Assembly (NCBI GenBank): GCA_023664385.1
Contig: JAMPFU010000013.1
Coordinates: 1-47,949, forward strand
Source: Clostridium sp.
GTDB lineage: Bacteria; Bacillota; Clostridia; Lachnospirales; Lachnospiraceae
DNA length: 47,949 bases
Reading direction: 5' to 3'
The notes below the pieces were generated by a model that was not told the origin of the DNA, searched no databases, and saw only the letters and a program-made list of their open reading frames with translations. This document shows positions 23,038 through 32,485 of this stretch, piece by piece. Both the position numbers and the translations under genes were made by a program. Within the stretch, counting starts at the first letter, position 1; every line of letters starts with the position of its first letter.

Positions 23038-26000
23038 ATGAATATTGATTACATCAAAAAGCTCATTGTAAAGATTGGATTTGTTGCTGAAAACGGCAAA
23101 AACGCTGTTTATGTTAAGCATTACCCTACCCACAACAATTACGCTATTTATGTTGATTTTAATGAAAGTAAAATTGAATATGCATGTCAAAGTGTTGATC
23201 CCAATAAACGTATTAGAATTGGTGATTTAACCACCAGTAATTTTGATAAATCAGAAAATTTTGTGGTGCTTGAATGTGTTGACCGATTGTTGACAAGAGG
23301 TTATAGCCCTAATTGTCTTGAACTTGAGAAAAAATATCCTTTGGGACGTAACCTAAAGGGTAAATTGGACATTCTTGTTTACGATGAAACTGGTAGCGTT
23401 CCGTTCTTAATGTTAGAATGTAAAACATGGGGAACCGAGTATGAAAAGGAATTGTCAAAAACATTAAAAGACGGCGGACAGCTATTCTCCTATTATCAGC
23501 AGGACAAAGCAGCAAAGTATCTTTGTTTATATGCATCACATCTTGATAAAAAGGAAATTGAGTATAGGAATAGTATTGTCTTAGTTGAAGATTCATGGCG
23601 TGATTTATCAAGTGTGAAGGATGTTTTTGATTATTGGAATAAGAATTTTAAAGATAATGGTATATTTGAAGACCATACTACTCCGTATGACATAAAACCA
23701 AAGGCATTAACATATGGGATGCTCAAAAATCTTAGAGAGGAAGATAGCGGAAAAATTTATAATCAGATAATGGAAATACTTCGTCATAATGCCATTTCTG
23801 ATAAACCGAACGCTTTTAATAAATTGCTCAATCTTTTTGTCTGTAAAATAATTGATGAAAACCAAAACCCTGATGATGAATTAGGATTTCAATGGTTAGA
23901 TTCTGATACAGACGAAAGCTTGCAAATGCGCCTCAATGATTTGTATAAAGACGGAATGTGGCGCTTCCTTGAAATCAAAATAATTGACCATTCCGAAGAA
24001 GATATTAGCAAAGCGTTAGAGGGAATTGACAATCCAACTCAGAAGCAGCGGCTTATAGATATGTTTAGAGATGCAAGACTCAAGAAAAGTCCTAATTTCG
24101 CCTTTGTTGAAGTTCTTGATGAAAAAACATTTAAATTGAACGCTAAAATCATCCGAGAGATAGTAGAACTTTTGCAAGTATATAAATTCAGGTATCAGCA
24201 GAAACATGAGTTCCTCGGGAACTTTTTTGAATTATTGCTTAACACAAGTATGAAACAGGAAGCCGGTCAGTATTTCACACCTGTTCCTATAACGAGATTT
24301 ATCATTTCTTCTCTACCACTAAAAGAATTTGTGCAAAATAAAATCGATAGCAGAGAACGTGATATTCTTCCTGTTGTAATAGACTATGCCTGTGGAAGCG
24401 GACATTTTTTGACCGAGTATATGGATCAAATGCAGACAATTGTAGATAGCAAAATTGATATTTCTAATGCAACCCCTAATGTTAAAAACCTAGTGAAAAC
24501 TTGGCGTAATACCATCAAGTTCGCTTGGGCAAAAGATTATGTTTATGGAATTGATTTAGATAATCGTCTCGTAAAAACTGCTAAAGTTAGCGCCTTTTTC
24601 AATGGTGACGGAGAAGCTAATATTATATGGGCAAATGGTTTGGATAGCTTTGAAAAATCTGATGAATATCGTAATCTCTTGCGTCAAACTCAACCATATG
24701 ATACGCAAAACAATGGACAATTTGATATTTTAATATCCAATCCTCCATATTCTGTTGACGCGTTTAAAAGCACACTCAAATATGGAGAGGAATCTTTTTC
24801 GCTATATGATAACGTAACTGACAATAGCTCTGAAATTGAATGTCTTTTCGTCGAAAGAATGAAGCAACTTCTAAAAGTTGGCGGTTGGGCTAGTGTAATT
24901 TTACCAAGTTCGATTCTTTCCAACGGAGGTATCTACTCCAGAACAAGAGAAATTATATTCAAACATTTCAACATAAAAGCTATTGTTGAACTGGGCTCCG
25001 GCACCTTTATGAAAACAGGCACAAAAACAGTTGTCCTGTTTCTTGAGCGACGTTCGGATAATGACTATATAGCCATTGAAAAAGCAATTAATACTTTTGT
25101 TGACAACCTCAAAGATGTAACCGTTTTAGGAGTTGAAAATGCTTTTTCAAAATATGTTGCAAATGTATATGATGAGCTTTCATTTGATGACTACACTTCT
25201 CTTTTAAGTGGTAATGCAAGTGTGTCTATGCAAAAACACGAGTTGTTTTCTGATTATAATAATGCATTTGGTGGTGAACTCTATAGCAAAGCAATTCTTC
25301 TTGAGAAAGAAAAAATGCTGTATTTCTTGCTCACCTGTACACAGAATATTGTGTTAATAAAAACGGGGGAAAAGAAAAAAGGAAAAGAATTCTTAGGCTA
25401 TGAATTTAGAGAGCGTCGTGGCCATGAGGGGTTGAAGCACTTGTCCGGCGGCACAAAGTTGTTTGATGAAAAAGGCGATTTTCTAAATCCCAAGAAAGCA
25501 AATTCCTACATTTATAATGCTTTTTTAGATAAAACGCTTGATGTAGATGCAAGTCTAATTCAGAATATATCTTATAGAACAATGAGTGGATTGATTAATT
25601 ATGGAACAAGCAAATTTGAAAAAGTTGTTAATTTAAACGCAGCTTTAAAATTTAGACCTAAAAGTCATTACCCTCTTCTTTCTATAAAAGAAATCTCAAA
25701 AGTGATTACAAAAGGCACTACGCCAACATCGCTTGGATTTGATTTTGTCGAAGAAGGAGTTAATTTTATCAAAATTGAAAACATTAACAGTAACGGCGAA
25801 TTAAGTGGTGAGCTTGCACATATTACACCAGACTGTAATGAGAAATTAAAAAGATCCCAGTTACAAGCGAATGATATTCTATTTTCAATAGCCGGTAGTT
25901 TTGGGAGAATTTCAATAGTTTCGGAATCGATTTTACCAGCAAACACCAATCAGGCTCTTGCGATAATTAGAGGTCTGTCGGATGAAATTAACTCAAAATA

Positions 26001-26799
26001 TTTTGTAGAAGTTTTACGTTCCGAATTTGTTTCTCCTCAAATCAAAAAATTCGCAAAGGGCATTGCGCAGTATAATATATCTTTGCAAGAAGTTGGGAAA
26101 ATTCTTATACCTCTTCCGCCACTTGATGTTCAGCAAAAAATTGTGTCAGAATTCGAGGCGGCAGAAGCGGAAGAGCTTGCTTGCCTTAATTTGCAAAAAA
26201 GTCTTGAAAACCAGTTGAATAATTCTGCATATTTTTCTTTCAAAACAAAACGTCTTGGAGACATTGCCATTATGATCAAAAGAGGAAAATCTGCAAAGTA
26301 TGGCTCTTCTCAAATACAAATTATAAAATCTGGGCAAGCACGTGGTTATCGAGATTTTGATTTTGCTCAAAGATTCTATGTGTCAGATACTTTTGTATCA
26401 GATGAACGTAATCTTGTAAAAGGTGATATTCTTATTAATTCAACTGGCGTTGGTACGGCAGGACGTGTAACTCTATTTGATTTGGACGGAGACTTTGTTG
26501 TCGATAGTCACATTACTATCGTGAGAGTAAACAATGATGTTGCAATACCGAAATATATACTTTATGCGCTTGCTAATATCGGTTTTAAAACTATAGAATC
26601 CATGGCAACTGGACAAAGCGGTCAAATTGAGTTAGCATTAGATACAATTAAAGGAATAAATATTCCTTTACCTTCAATTGATAAACAAAAGAAAATTGTA
26701 GCTGAAATCGAGAAAATCGAAACAGAAATAGCCACTCAAAAGAATCGACTATCCAAGCTCAAATCGTTGAAAGGCGAAATTTTGGCAAAATATCTTTGA
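23038..26799 (+). CDS. Single-chain restriction-modification-specificity protein (type IIG-like)
   Basis: A 1253-residue protein uniting three activities. The N-terminal region has a nuclease motif of PD-(D/E)xK type: L-D-I-L-V-Y-D (D111), then L-M-L-E-C-K-T-W-G (E127, K129), like HsdR N-terminal domains. The middle is an N6-adenine methyltransferase of HsdM type, with helical K-F-R-Y-Q-Q-K-H-E-F-L-G, D-Y-A-C-G-S-G-H-F (449-457) for SAM and N-P-P-Y (568-571). The C-terminal third has two HsdS-like target-recognition domains (about 876-1060 and 1070-1253), each ending in I-P-L-P followed by a coiled-coil helix. There is no DEAD-box translocase, so cleavage should occur at a fixed distance, as in type IIG enzymes. 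The ATG at 23038 is chosen because the upstream 37 in-frame codons belong to the broken helix-turn-helix gene. Confidence 0.9.
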   Translation: MNIDYIKKLIVKIGFVAENGKNAVYVKHYPTHNNYAIYVDFNESKIEYACQSVDPNKRIRIGDLTTSNFDKSENFVVLECVDRLLTRGYSPNCLELEKKYPLGRNLKGKLDILVYDETGSVPFLMLECKTWGTEYEKELSKTLKDGGQLFSYYQQDKAAKYLCLYASHLDKKEIEYRNSIVLVEDSWRDLSSVKDVFDYWNKNFKDNGIFEDHTTPYDIKPKALTYGMLKNLREEDSGKIYNQIMEILRHNAISDKPNAFNKLLNLFVCKIIDENQNPDDELGFQWLDSDTDESLQMRLNDLYKDGMWRFLEIKIIDHSEEDISKALEGIDNPTQKQRLIDMFRDARLKKSPNFAFVEVLDEKTFKLNAKIIREIVELLQVYKFRYQQKHEFLGNFFELLLNTSMKQEAGQYFTPVPITRFIISSLPLKEFVQNKIDSRERDILPVVIDYACGSGHFLTEYMDQMQTIVDSKIDISNATPNVKNLVKTWRNTIKFAWAKDYVYGIDLDNRLVKTAKVSAFFNGDGEANIIWANGLDSFEKSDEYRNLLRQTQPYDTQNNGQFDILISNPPYSVDAFKSTLKYGEESFSLYDNVTDNSSEIECLFVERMKQLLKVGGWASVILPSSILSNGGIYSRTREIIFKHFNIKAIVELGSGTFMKTGTKTVVLFLERRSDNDYIAIEKAINTFVDNLKDVTVLGVENAFSKYVANVYDELSFDDYTSLLSGNASVSMQKHELFSDYNNAFGGELYSKAILLEKEKMLYFLLTCTQNIVLIKTGEKKKGKEFLGYEFRERRGHEGLKHLSGGTKLFDEKGDFLNPKKANSYIYNAFLDKTLDVDASLIQNISYRTMSGLINYGTSKFEKVVNLNAALKFRPKSHYPLLSIKEISKVITKGTTPTSLGFDFVEEGVNFIKIENINSNGELSGELAHITPDCNEKLKRSQLQANDILFSIAGSFGRISIVSESILPANTNQALAIIRGLSDEINSKYFVEVLRSEFVSPQIKKFAKGIAQYNISLQEVGKILIPLPPLDVQQKIVSEFEAAEAEELACLNLQKSLENQLNNSAYFSFKTKRLGDIAIMIKRGKSAKYGSSQIQIIKSGQARGYRDFDFAQRFYVSDTFVSDERNLVKGDILINSTGVGTAGRVTLFDLDGDFVVDSHITIVRVNNDVAIPKYILYALANIGFKTIESMATGQSGQIELALDTIKGINIPLPSIDKQKKIVAEIEKIETEIATQKNRLSKLKSLKGEILAKYL

Positions 26800-27754
26800 T
26801 TATATTAGAAAGACGTAGCGCTGCAACATATTTGTTGAGGCGCTATTCTTGTATTATAACTTAATAGCGTTCCCATGTTATTGAGAATTATTGAAAAATA
26901 TGCGTCTTGACACTTGACAAAAGATGTATTCTGCTGTAAATCTAAGCACCATCTATGAGAGCGACAACTGAATACAAATGAAACATTTTTAGAAAAATCT
27001 GACGGCAAGCCGAATATTGCCAGTATCAACCACAACGCATTGTCTACTTGTGTGGTTAATTAAAGGGCAGACAACACGTATTTGAATTTCAAAGCCGATA
27101 CATAGTTTTATCAAACGATAGCAAAAGTAAGACTTTTTGTTTTTCTATATCGGCTTTTTGTTTTTCCGATTTACAACTGAATAGCCGTCTAAATGGGCTA
27201 CTTCGCTACGACTTCCCCTATGAGAACGAGCGAGACAATATCACTAAAAAAAATAGGGGCAGGAACAACATTCGGGTGAAACGGCAATAATGTCACGCTT
27301 TTGCGGTGTAATGATCTGCTTGCTATAAGGAATTTTAGGTTTGTATATCTCGCTCTGAATGATTTTATACGGCAGTCTCCATTTTGACTGTATTAAGAGT
27401 GATACCTGTGTCGTGCGTACAGTATGCTTGAAACTTCTGTGGAATGCTGATGTACTCTTTTCAAAGAGTGCCTTTACCGGCGAGCAATTCGCAAATTGCG
27501 TGGCGACGTCTCTCCGTCTCGCAGAACCCACGACATCTTTGCAGCCGAAAGGCTGAAAGTATTATATTGGGTTACGCACTTTGAAAAAGGTGCGTAATTA
27601 AAAGATGATATTACATTCGAAAACAGGCACCAAAACGGCATACTTAATAAGGCTACACCGTTCAACGAGATTAATGATTCAGTTTAGATACAAGAGCTAC
27701 ATTAGGGCATCTTCCTTACGGATGATGCCCCAGCAGCCCCTATATATTTTTTAT
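26800..27754. other. Gene-free stretch after the R-M-S gene
   Basis: About 950 bases with no intact gene on either strand. Around 26960-27060 a short plus-strand frame ends S-D-G-K-P-N-I-A-S-I-N-H-N-A-L-S-T-C-V-V-N, which could be the tail of a lost gene. A terminator lies at 27091-27165. The part from about 27170 to 27600 has a higher density of G and C than its surroundings and many small inverted repeats, which looks like debris of a mobile element; no integrase or transposase is recognisable. An imperfect hairpin (GGGCATC/GATGCCC, 27705-27730) lies next to the pdaA stop. Confidence 0.45.
27091..27165 (+). terminator. Terminator downstream of the R-M-S region
   Basis: AAAGCCGATA (27091-27100) pairs with TATCGGCTTT (27148-27157) around a 47-base loop, followed by TTGTTTTT. 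Confidence 0.65.
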
Positions 27755-28741
27755 TTATGGAAGCTCATTCAGGCTTGCAAACCTGTAGTCCTCCCTTTTC
27801 ATGTTCTGTATAACAGTAGCAAGTGCCTCCGAATTTGACTGTGACACATTATGCATAAGGATAATTGCACCGTTATGGTGATATTTTTCAAAATGCCTGA
27901 TTACATAGTCGGTCCCAGGCTGACTATTTACATCATAATCCAAATATGCCATGCTCCAAAATATGGTTTTGAATCCTAAGTCACGGGTAATTGCAAGGGT
28001 TCTGGCACTGTATTCTCCCATAGGCGGGCGCAGGTAAGGATCCATGTCGTATCCTGTAGCCTCTTTCATATAATTTGCAGTGCCCTCTATCTCGTCAATT
28101 ATTTCCTCATATGACTTCTTCGGCAATGACGGATGGGTTATGGTGTGATTGCCAACCTGATGTCCCTCCTCTTTCATTCTTTTCGCCAATGATACATTAT
28201 CACGTATGTATGTCTGCGTTACAAAAAAACACGCAGGAACATCCTCCTCCTTGAGAACGTCCAATATATGCTCTGTATATCCGTTTTCATATCCACAGTC
28301 AAATGTCAGATATACAACCTTATCCTCCCACTGTTCAGAAGCATCCTCCGAAGTAGCCGTATCATAATTTGACAACACTCTGTAGTCCACATAGTAGGCG
28401 CCATACTCTGTGAGATCTACTTTATCATCACAACCGCTTGGCATATGGTTATCATTCCTTTTAAACCACCATGCCAGATTCTCATTTGGATAATCATAAT
28501 ATTCATTTTTATCACGGATTTGACTGATTATCGGAAAACACTCATATCTTTTATTTATTTCCTGCTCTGTATCATCAGGCGCATCTGTGTCATGCTCCGC
28601 ATCATTATCCGTTGCCACCTTATCATTTTTATAGCTTATAAATTTGAATATATCACATGATAAAACACCCTCCTTAACCAACAAAAAAACAATTCCTACA
28701 GCAATAATAATTACACAACAAATCTTAAATATTTTTTTCAA
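27755..28741 (-). CDS. pdaA: PdaA-type polysaccharide deacetylase
   Basis: A 328-residue exported enzyme of carbohydrate esterase family 4. It has an N-terminal membrane anchor (residues 5-23) and an Asp/Glu-rich linker. The catalytic domain shows T-F-D-C-G-Y-E-N-G-Y (the PdaA form of motif 1, without the second Asp), G-N-H-T-I-T-H-P (metal-binding H-x3-H), R-P-P-M-G-E-Y-S (motif 3), W-S-M-A-Y-L-D-Y-D (motif 4) and I-L-M-H-N-V-S (motif 5). PdaA removes the acetyl group from N-acetylmuramic acid during muramic-lactam formation in spore cortex, so the gene hints at sporulation ability or descent from spore formers. The start is TTG, overlapping the TGA of the upstream gene, so translation is coupled. 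Confidence 0.92.
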   Translation of the reverse strand: MKKIFKICCVIIIAVGIVFLLVKEGVLSCDIFKFISYKNDKVATDNDAEHDTDAPDDTEQEINKRYECFPIISQIRDKNEYYDYPNENLAWWFKRNDNHMPSGCDDKVDLTEYGAYYVDYRVLSNYDTATSEDASEQWEDKVVYLTFDCGYENGYTEHILDVLKEEDVPACFFVTQTYIRDNVSLAKRMKEEGHQVGNHTITHPSLPKKSYEEIIDEIEGTANYMKEATGYDMDPYLRPPMGEYSARTLAITRDLGFKTIFWSMAYLDYDVNSQPGTDYVIRHFEKYHHNGAIILMHNVSQSNSEALATVIQNMKREDYRFASLNELP

Positions 28742-29487
28742 GAGAAGAATTCACGCAGAAAGCTGTCAATCATTACATCGTTATTTGGTGAGGCTCTGCC
28801 CTCATCTTTTTTTTCCTCTTTTTCAAGCTGCTTTCTTTTTACCTCCTCCTGTATTTGATTTACCATTTCAGGAGAGGTACAGTCTTTTTTTACAACCTCA
28901 GTTTTTGTAACGGCTGCCTCCTGCTCCGACAGCTTACCAGATGGGTCGGCTCTTATACTGCTTTTAAGCTTTACCGGTTCCCGTGCCGGCGTTATGTTTT
29001 CGATATAATCCTTGATATTTGCTTTCAATATCTCCACTTTATTATTTATTAAAAATATATTCTCAAGTGCTAATAAAAATGCACATACACAAACACTATT
29101 TGCCATAAACGCAATCATTTCAGGACTCCCCCGCCAGGACACGTCATAATACAAAAACGAACCGGCGGCGAGCACAACAACGACAAACGCAAGCGTGTTT
29201 CCACATTTTCGCCAAAACTCAAAGGGCAGGGCGGCAAATTTCATTCCCCTGACATTTTTTTCTACAAATGCATCTCCGTTGCAGTTATTCATGCCGAGGC
29301 TCTGTCTGTTCTTATATTTCCTCGCCATTATCTGAAGCTTTTTCTTTTTTGTGGTTGCCATATTTTCGGATGCCTTTATCAGTGATTTCAGGTAAGTATT
29401 CGCCATCATTTTAAGTAGTAATCCCAACACTCCTACTCCCCATAGGACATAAACATATGTATCCATTTCCATGATTTTTTCTAACAT
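28738..29487 (-). CDS. Membrane protein of unknown function coupled to pdaA
   Basis: A 249-residue protein. Hydrophobic segments lie at about 11-30, 97-115 and 125-145, giving about three membrane spans. Between them lies a basic segment (T-T-K-K-K-K-L-Q-I-M-A-R-K-Y-K-N-R-Q). The C-terminal 90 residues are charged and look disordered or coiled-coil (Q-E-E-V-K-R-K-Q-L-E-K-E-E-K-K-D), ending in F-L-R-E-F-F-S. I do not recognise the family. Its TGA overlaps the pdaA start by four bases, so the two proteins are probably made together and may work together at the envelope. The ATG follows AGAGGG. Confidence 0.85.
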   Translation of the reverse strand: MLEKIMEMDTYVYVLWGVGVLGLLLKMMANTYLKSLIKASENMATTKKKKLQIMARKYKNRQSLGMNNCNGDAFVEKNVRGMKFAALPFEFWRKCGNTLAFVVVVLAAGSFLYYDVSWRGSPEMIAFMANSVCVCAFLLALENIFLINNKVEILKANIKDYIENITPAREPVKLKSSIRADPSGKLSEQEAAVTKTEVVKKDCTSPEMVNQIQEEVKRKQLEKEEKKDEGRASPNNDVMIDSFLREFFS

Positions 29488-29810
29488 ACTTTCCCTCTTT
29501 TCATATTTTCTTTTTCACTACACGACAATCGGCTTAAATTTTTTGCACTCTCACATAACAGCAGCGGCTGTAATTTTACGGGCATACCCATAGTGCTTTT
29601 AAGATTTTCGCTCCCGATTTGTGTTTTGATGTGGTGATTATAGAAAAGGCGAAGTTAATAAATCAAGCATTTTAATACTGCAAATACTTATCTATTCCGA
29701 CACATTTCATGCTTTAACACCTTCATGTTTTATGTTAAAATGAAATTGCGTTGTTTTATAGCTACGCATTTTGCTTATCTTTAATTATTTTTAAAAAAGG
29801 AGGATATACT

Positions 29811-30047
29811 ATGACATATAAGACTTCCGGCACCTGTTCCCAGGCAATCGATTTTGATATCGTTGACGGCAAGGTTACAGGCGTTAAATTTATCGGAGGC
29901 TGCAACGGCAATACCCAAGGCATAAGCAGGTTAGTTGAAGGCATGCCTGTAACGGAGGTTATCGAGCGGCTTGAAGGTACTAAATGCGGCTTCAAGGAAA
30001 CCTCATGTCCCGACCAGCTTGCCAAAGCATTAAGGCAGGCAATGTAA
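29811..30047 (+). CDS. Small TSCPD-domain protein
   Basis: A 78-residue protein starting at ATG 29811 with AAGGAGG upstream. It reads G-T-C-S-Q-A-I-D-F-D-I, then V-K-F-I-G-G-C-N-G-N-T-Q-G-I, then C-G-F-K-E-T-S-C-P-D-Q-L-A-K-A-L, which is the TSCPD domain named after T-S-C-P-D. The same domain forms the C-terminus of vitamin B12-dependent ribonucleotide reductase NrdJ; free-standing versions are common in Clostridia and have no established function. Four conserved Cys could bind a metal. From 29488 to 29810 I see only its promoter region. Confidence 0.93.
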   Translation: MTYKTSGTCSQAIDFDIVDGKVTGVKFIGGCNGNTQGISRLVEGMPVTEVIERLEGTKCGFKETSCPDQLAKALRQAM

Positions 30048-30220
30048 AAACATTCATGCATGCTGTAAGATTATTGATAATAATACATATAATATTTAAG
30101 AAACAAACTTATTTAACTGGTCAAAAAAGCTGCAGACAATTACGAAAGAGCTTTCAAACTCATATATGAAACGGTTGAATTTATAGGCTGCGACATATAC
30201 AAAAAGTGTGAGGTATATAT

Positions 30221-31285
30221 ATGAAACGAATTGTACTTACAGGCGGGGGAACTGCCGGTCATGTAACACCAAATATGGCAATCATTCCTTCTCTCAGGGA
30301 AAAAGGCTATGACATACATTACATCGGCTCATACGATGGCATAGAAAAAAAGCTTATTGAGGAAATGGGAATACCATATCACGGCATAGCGACAGGAAAG
30401 CTGCGAAGATATTTTGATTTAAAAAATTTTTCCGACCCCTTCCGTGTTATAAAAGGCTTCTCACAAGCAAAATCACTTATGAAGGAGCTTAAACCCGACG
30501 TGGTATTTTCCAAGGGCGGATTTGTTTCTGTTCCTGTTGTCCTTGCGGCAAGCGCAAAAAAAATCCCATGTATCATACATGAATCAGATATGACGCCTGG
30601 ACTTGCAAACAAAATTGCAATTCCAAAGGCTGACAAGGTATGCTGCAATTTCCCTGAAACAGCGGCTAAGCTTCCCGAGGGAAAAGCAGTCGTAACAGGC
30701 ACGCCCATACGGAAGGAATTGTTTGACGGCAACGCAGCAAATGCAATGTCCTTCTGTCAATTTAAGGAGGTTCGTCCTACCCTGCTTATCATAGGAGGAA
30801 GCTCTGGAAGCGTCAGGGTAAACGAGGCAATATGGTCCTGCTTGGACGAAATTCTTAAAACATATAATGTCATTCATCTTTGTGGAAAAGGCAACCTGAA
30901 CAGCAGCCTTACCGGCAAAAAGAATTATGTGCAGTTTGAATATATAAAGCAGGAGCTTGCAAATCTTCTTGCACTTGCGGACGTTGTCGTGTCCCGTGCA
31001 GGCGCCAATGCAATCTGCGAGCTTCTAGCGCTTAAAAAACCAAGCGTCCTGATTCCCCTCTCCCTTGAAGCAAGCAGAGGCGACCAGATTTTAAATGCCC
31101 GCTCCTTTGACAACAGCGGCTATGCGAAGCTTCTCATGGAGGAGGATGTAAATGACGCATCGCTCCTTGACGCAATCAACTATGTATATAACAATCGTGA
31201 CACATATATTCGTGCAATGGAATGTAGTGCAAAGCATGATTCAGTTACCATGATTGTAAATATGATAGAGGAGCTTGCAGAGTAA
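30221..31285 (+). CDS. murG: UDP-GlcNAc:undecaprenyl-pyrophosphoryl-MurNAc-pentapeptide GlcNAc transferase
   Basis: A 354-residue peripheral membrane enzyme that turns lipid I into lipid II, the last cytoplasmic step of peptidoglycan precursor synthesis. It shows the glycosyltransferase-28 N-terminal loop T-G-G-G-T-A-G-H-V-T-P, S-K-G-G-F-V-S-V-P-V, H-E-S-D-M-T-P-G-L-A-N, then the C-terminal I-I-G-G-S-S-G-S, R-A-G-A-N-A-I-C-E-L and R-G-D-Q-I-L-N-A. It stands alone, outside any division and cell wall cluster, which is common for this short Clostridia version. GTGAGG precedes the ATG. A hairpin of the repeat family follows. Confidence 0.95.
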   Translation: MKRIVLTGGGTAGHVTPNMAIIPSLREKGYDIHYIGSYDGIEKKLIEEMGIPYHGIATGKLRRYFDLKNFSDPFRVIKGFSQAKSLMKELKPDVVFSKGGFVSVPVVLAASAKKIPCIIHESDMTPGLANKIAIPKADKVCCNFPETAAKLPEGKAVVTGTPIRKELFDGNAANAMSFCQFKEVRPTLLIIGGSSGSVRVNEAIWSCLDEILKTYNVIHLCGKGNLNSSLTGKKNYVQFEYIKQELANLLALADVVVSRAGANAICELLALKKPSVLIPLSLEASRGDQILNARSFDNSGYAKLLMEEDVNDASLLDAINYVYNNRDTYIRAMECSAKHDSVTMIVNMIEELAE

Positions 31286-31294
31286 CCATAAACA

Positions 31295-31333
31295 GGGGCT
31301 GTCGCAATAAATACTCTTTATTGCGACAGCCCC
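31295..31333. repeat. GGGGCTGTCGCA-family hairpin, copy 3
   Basis: A perfect 17-bp stem: arms 31295-31311 and 31317-31333 with a five-base loop. It lies between the convergent murG and zinc-ribbon genes and probably ends both transcripts, though neither side has a long T-run. Confidence 0.8.
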
Positions 31334-31355
31334 GTTCAATTTCATATCAAAATAT

Positions 31356-32330
31356 CTAATACCACATATCCATTACATACCACTTTCCACCAATTTTACA
31401 CAATTCAGCGCCATCAATCGTTTCTTTCCATTTGCTACCCGATTTTACCTCATACTCAAATTCAACATATACCATTTTCGATATTTTTATTTTAACATTA
31501 TAGTCATCCTTTACATCATCCTCACACTCTTTTATCTCACTTCTATCCATTTTTTCTACATCAGTAATTTTTATATTTCTTACATCCTTCACACCAGTCC
31601 AATATCCGTACCAGTCCAACCTAAAGTCAACTTCATCTTGAAAATCATTTCCATATTCCTTTTTAACACGCTTCTGAAGCTTCTTTGGCATGCATACATC
31701 CAAATAATCATCTTCATCCTGATTAATTAGTGCCTCATAATACGACTCAATGGCTGCCTCTTGTGTAAAAGCACCCGGTCCTGTAAGCTTAGCTACAAGT
31801 ACTATAACAAGTACAAGTGCCACTGCAATACCTGCAAACAATCCTATCTTTTTACCATTTATAGGTTTCTTGGCACCGGGCTGACCCTGTGGCTGTCCAT
31901 AGCCTTGTTGCATGTTCTGTCCACCATATCCCATCTGCTGATTCATCATCGGCTGACCGTACCCCTGTTGCCCATAGCTTTGTTGTCCGTACCCCTGCTG
32001 CATGTTCTGTCCACCATATCCCATCTGCTGGTTCATCATCGGCTGACCGTACCCCTGCTGCATATTCTGTCCGTTATATCCCATCTGCTGGTTCATCATC
32101 GGCTGACCGTACCCCTGCTGCATATCCTGTCCGTTATACCCCATCTGCTGATTCATCATCGGCTGACCATAATTCTGCTGTCCATAGCCTTGCTGCATAT
32201 TTTGTCCGTAACCCTGCTGTGTACTCGCATCATTAATTAAAACCGTATGTTCCCCCTGCGCAGTTCCACAGTATGGACAGGTTGCTTCCCCCTCTGAAAT
32301 CTGCTGTCCACAGTGAATACAATTTGTCAT
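31356..32330 (-). CDS. Zinc-ribbon membrane protein with GYGQ-rich repeats (copy A)
   Basis: A 324-residue protein. ATG 32328-32330 follows GGGAGGAGG. It opens with a zinc ribbon (C-I-H-C-G-Q-Q, then C-P-Y-C-G), followed by about six repeats built on [15 protein letters not shown] and G-Q-N-M, each about 20 residues. Then come a basic K-K-P-I-N-G-K-K-I and one membrane span ([17 protein letters not shown]). The outer domain (about 195-324) is small and acidic, with [13 protein letters not shown] and a late W-Y-V-M-D-M-W-Y, resembling DUF4878-like or NTF2-like lipoprotein domains. The layout puts the ribbon and repeats in the cytoplasm and the sensor-like domain outside. Its paralogue follows upstream. 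Function is unknown. Confidence 0.85.
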   Translation of the reverse strand: MTNCIHCGQQISEGEATCPYCGTAQGEHTVLINDASTQQGYGQNMQQGYGQQNYGQPMMNQQMGYNGQDMQQGYGQPMMNQQMGYNGQNMQQGYGQPMMNQQMGYGGQNMQQGYGQQSYGQQGYGQPMMNQQMGYGGQNMQQGYGQPQGQPGAKKPINGKKIGLFAGIAVALVLVIVLVAKLTGPGAFTQEAAIESYYEALINQDEDDYLDVCMPKKLQKRVKKEYGNDFQDEVDFRLDWYGYWTGVKDVRNIKITDVEKMDRSEIKECEDDVKDDYNVKIKISKMVYVEFEYEVKSGSKWKETIDGAELCKIGGKWYVMDMWY

Positions 32331-32384
32331 ATTGTTTCCTCCTCCCAAAATTTGTAATGTAACCTGCTTTATTATCAATATTAA

Positions 32385-32413
32385 ATTATAAAGTTTTTTA
32401 TTTTTGTACACAA
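32385..32413 (-). promoter_or_regulatory. Promoter of zinc-ribbon gene A
   Basis: On the minus strand TTGTGT (32408-32413), 17 bases, TATAAT (32385-32390). The hexamers and spacing are the same as in front of copy B, and the sequence CGCTTGTGTA around the -35 is shared. Confidence 0.8.
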
Positions 32414-32457
32414 GCGGAAAAAAGCAATATTAGATTATATAATAATAAAAATACGCT

Positions 32458-32472
32458 TAATGCGACAGCCCC
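32458..32472 (-). repeat. Half hairpin of the GGGGCTGTCGCA family, copy 4
   Basis: Only one arm (GGGGCTGTCGCATTA on the minus strand) is present, 14 bases after the stop of zinc-ribbon gene B, followed by GTATTTTTATTATT. The other arm seems to have been lost. Confidence 0.6.
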
Positions 32473-32485
32473 TTATGTCGTCCAC

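Noticed and set aside
26800-27754. An integrase, transposase or tRNA attachment site marking a mobile element
   Set aside because: No integrase motif, transposase relic, tRNA gene or clear flanking direct repeat could be identified by eye.
31761-32240. Plus-strand frame of 159 codons opposite zinc-ribbon gene A
   Set aside because: It is antisense to the GYGQ repeats, whose codons leave the other strand open; the minus-strand gene has the ribosome site, zinc ribbon and paralogue.
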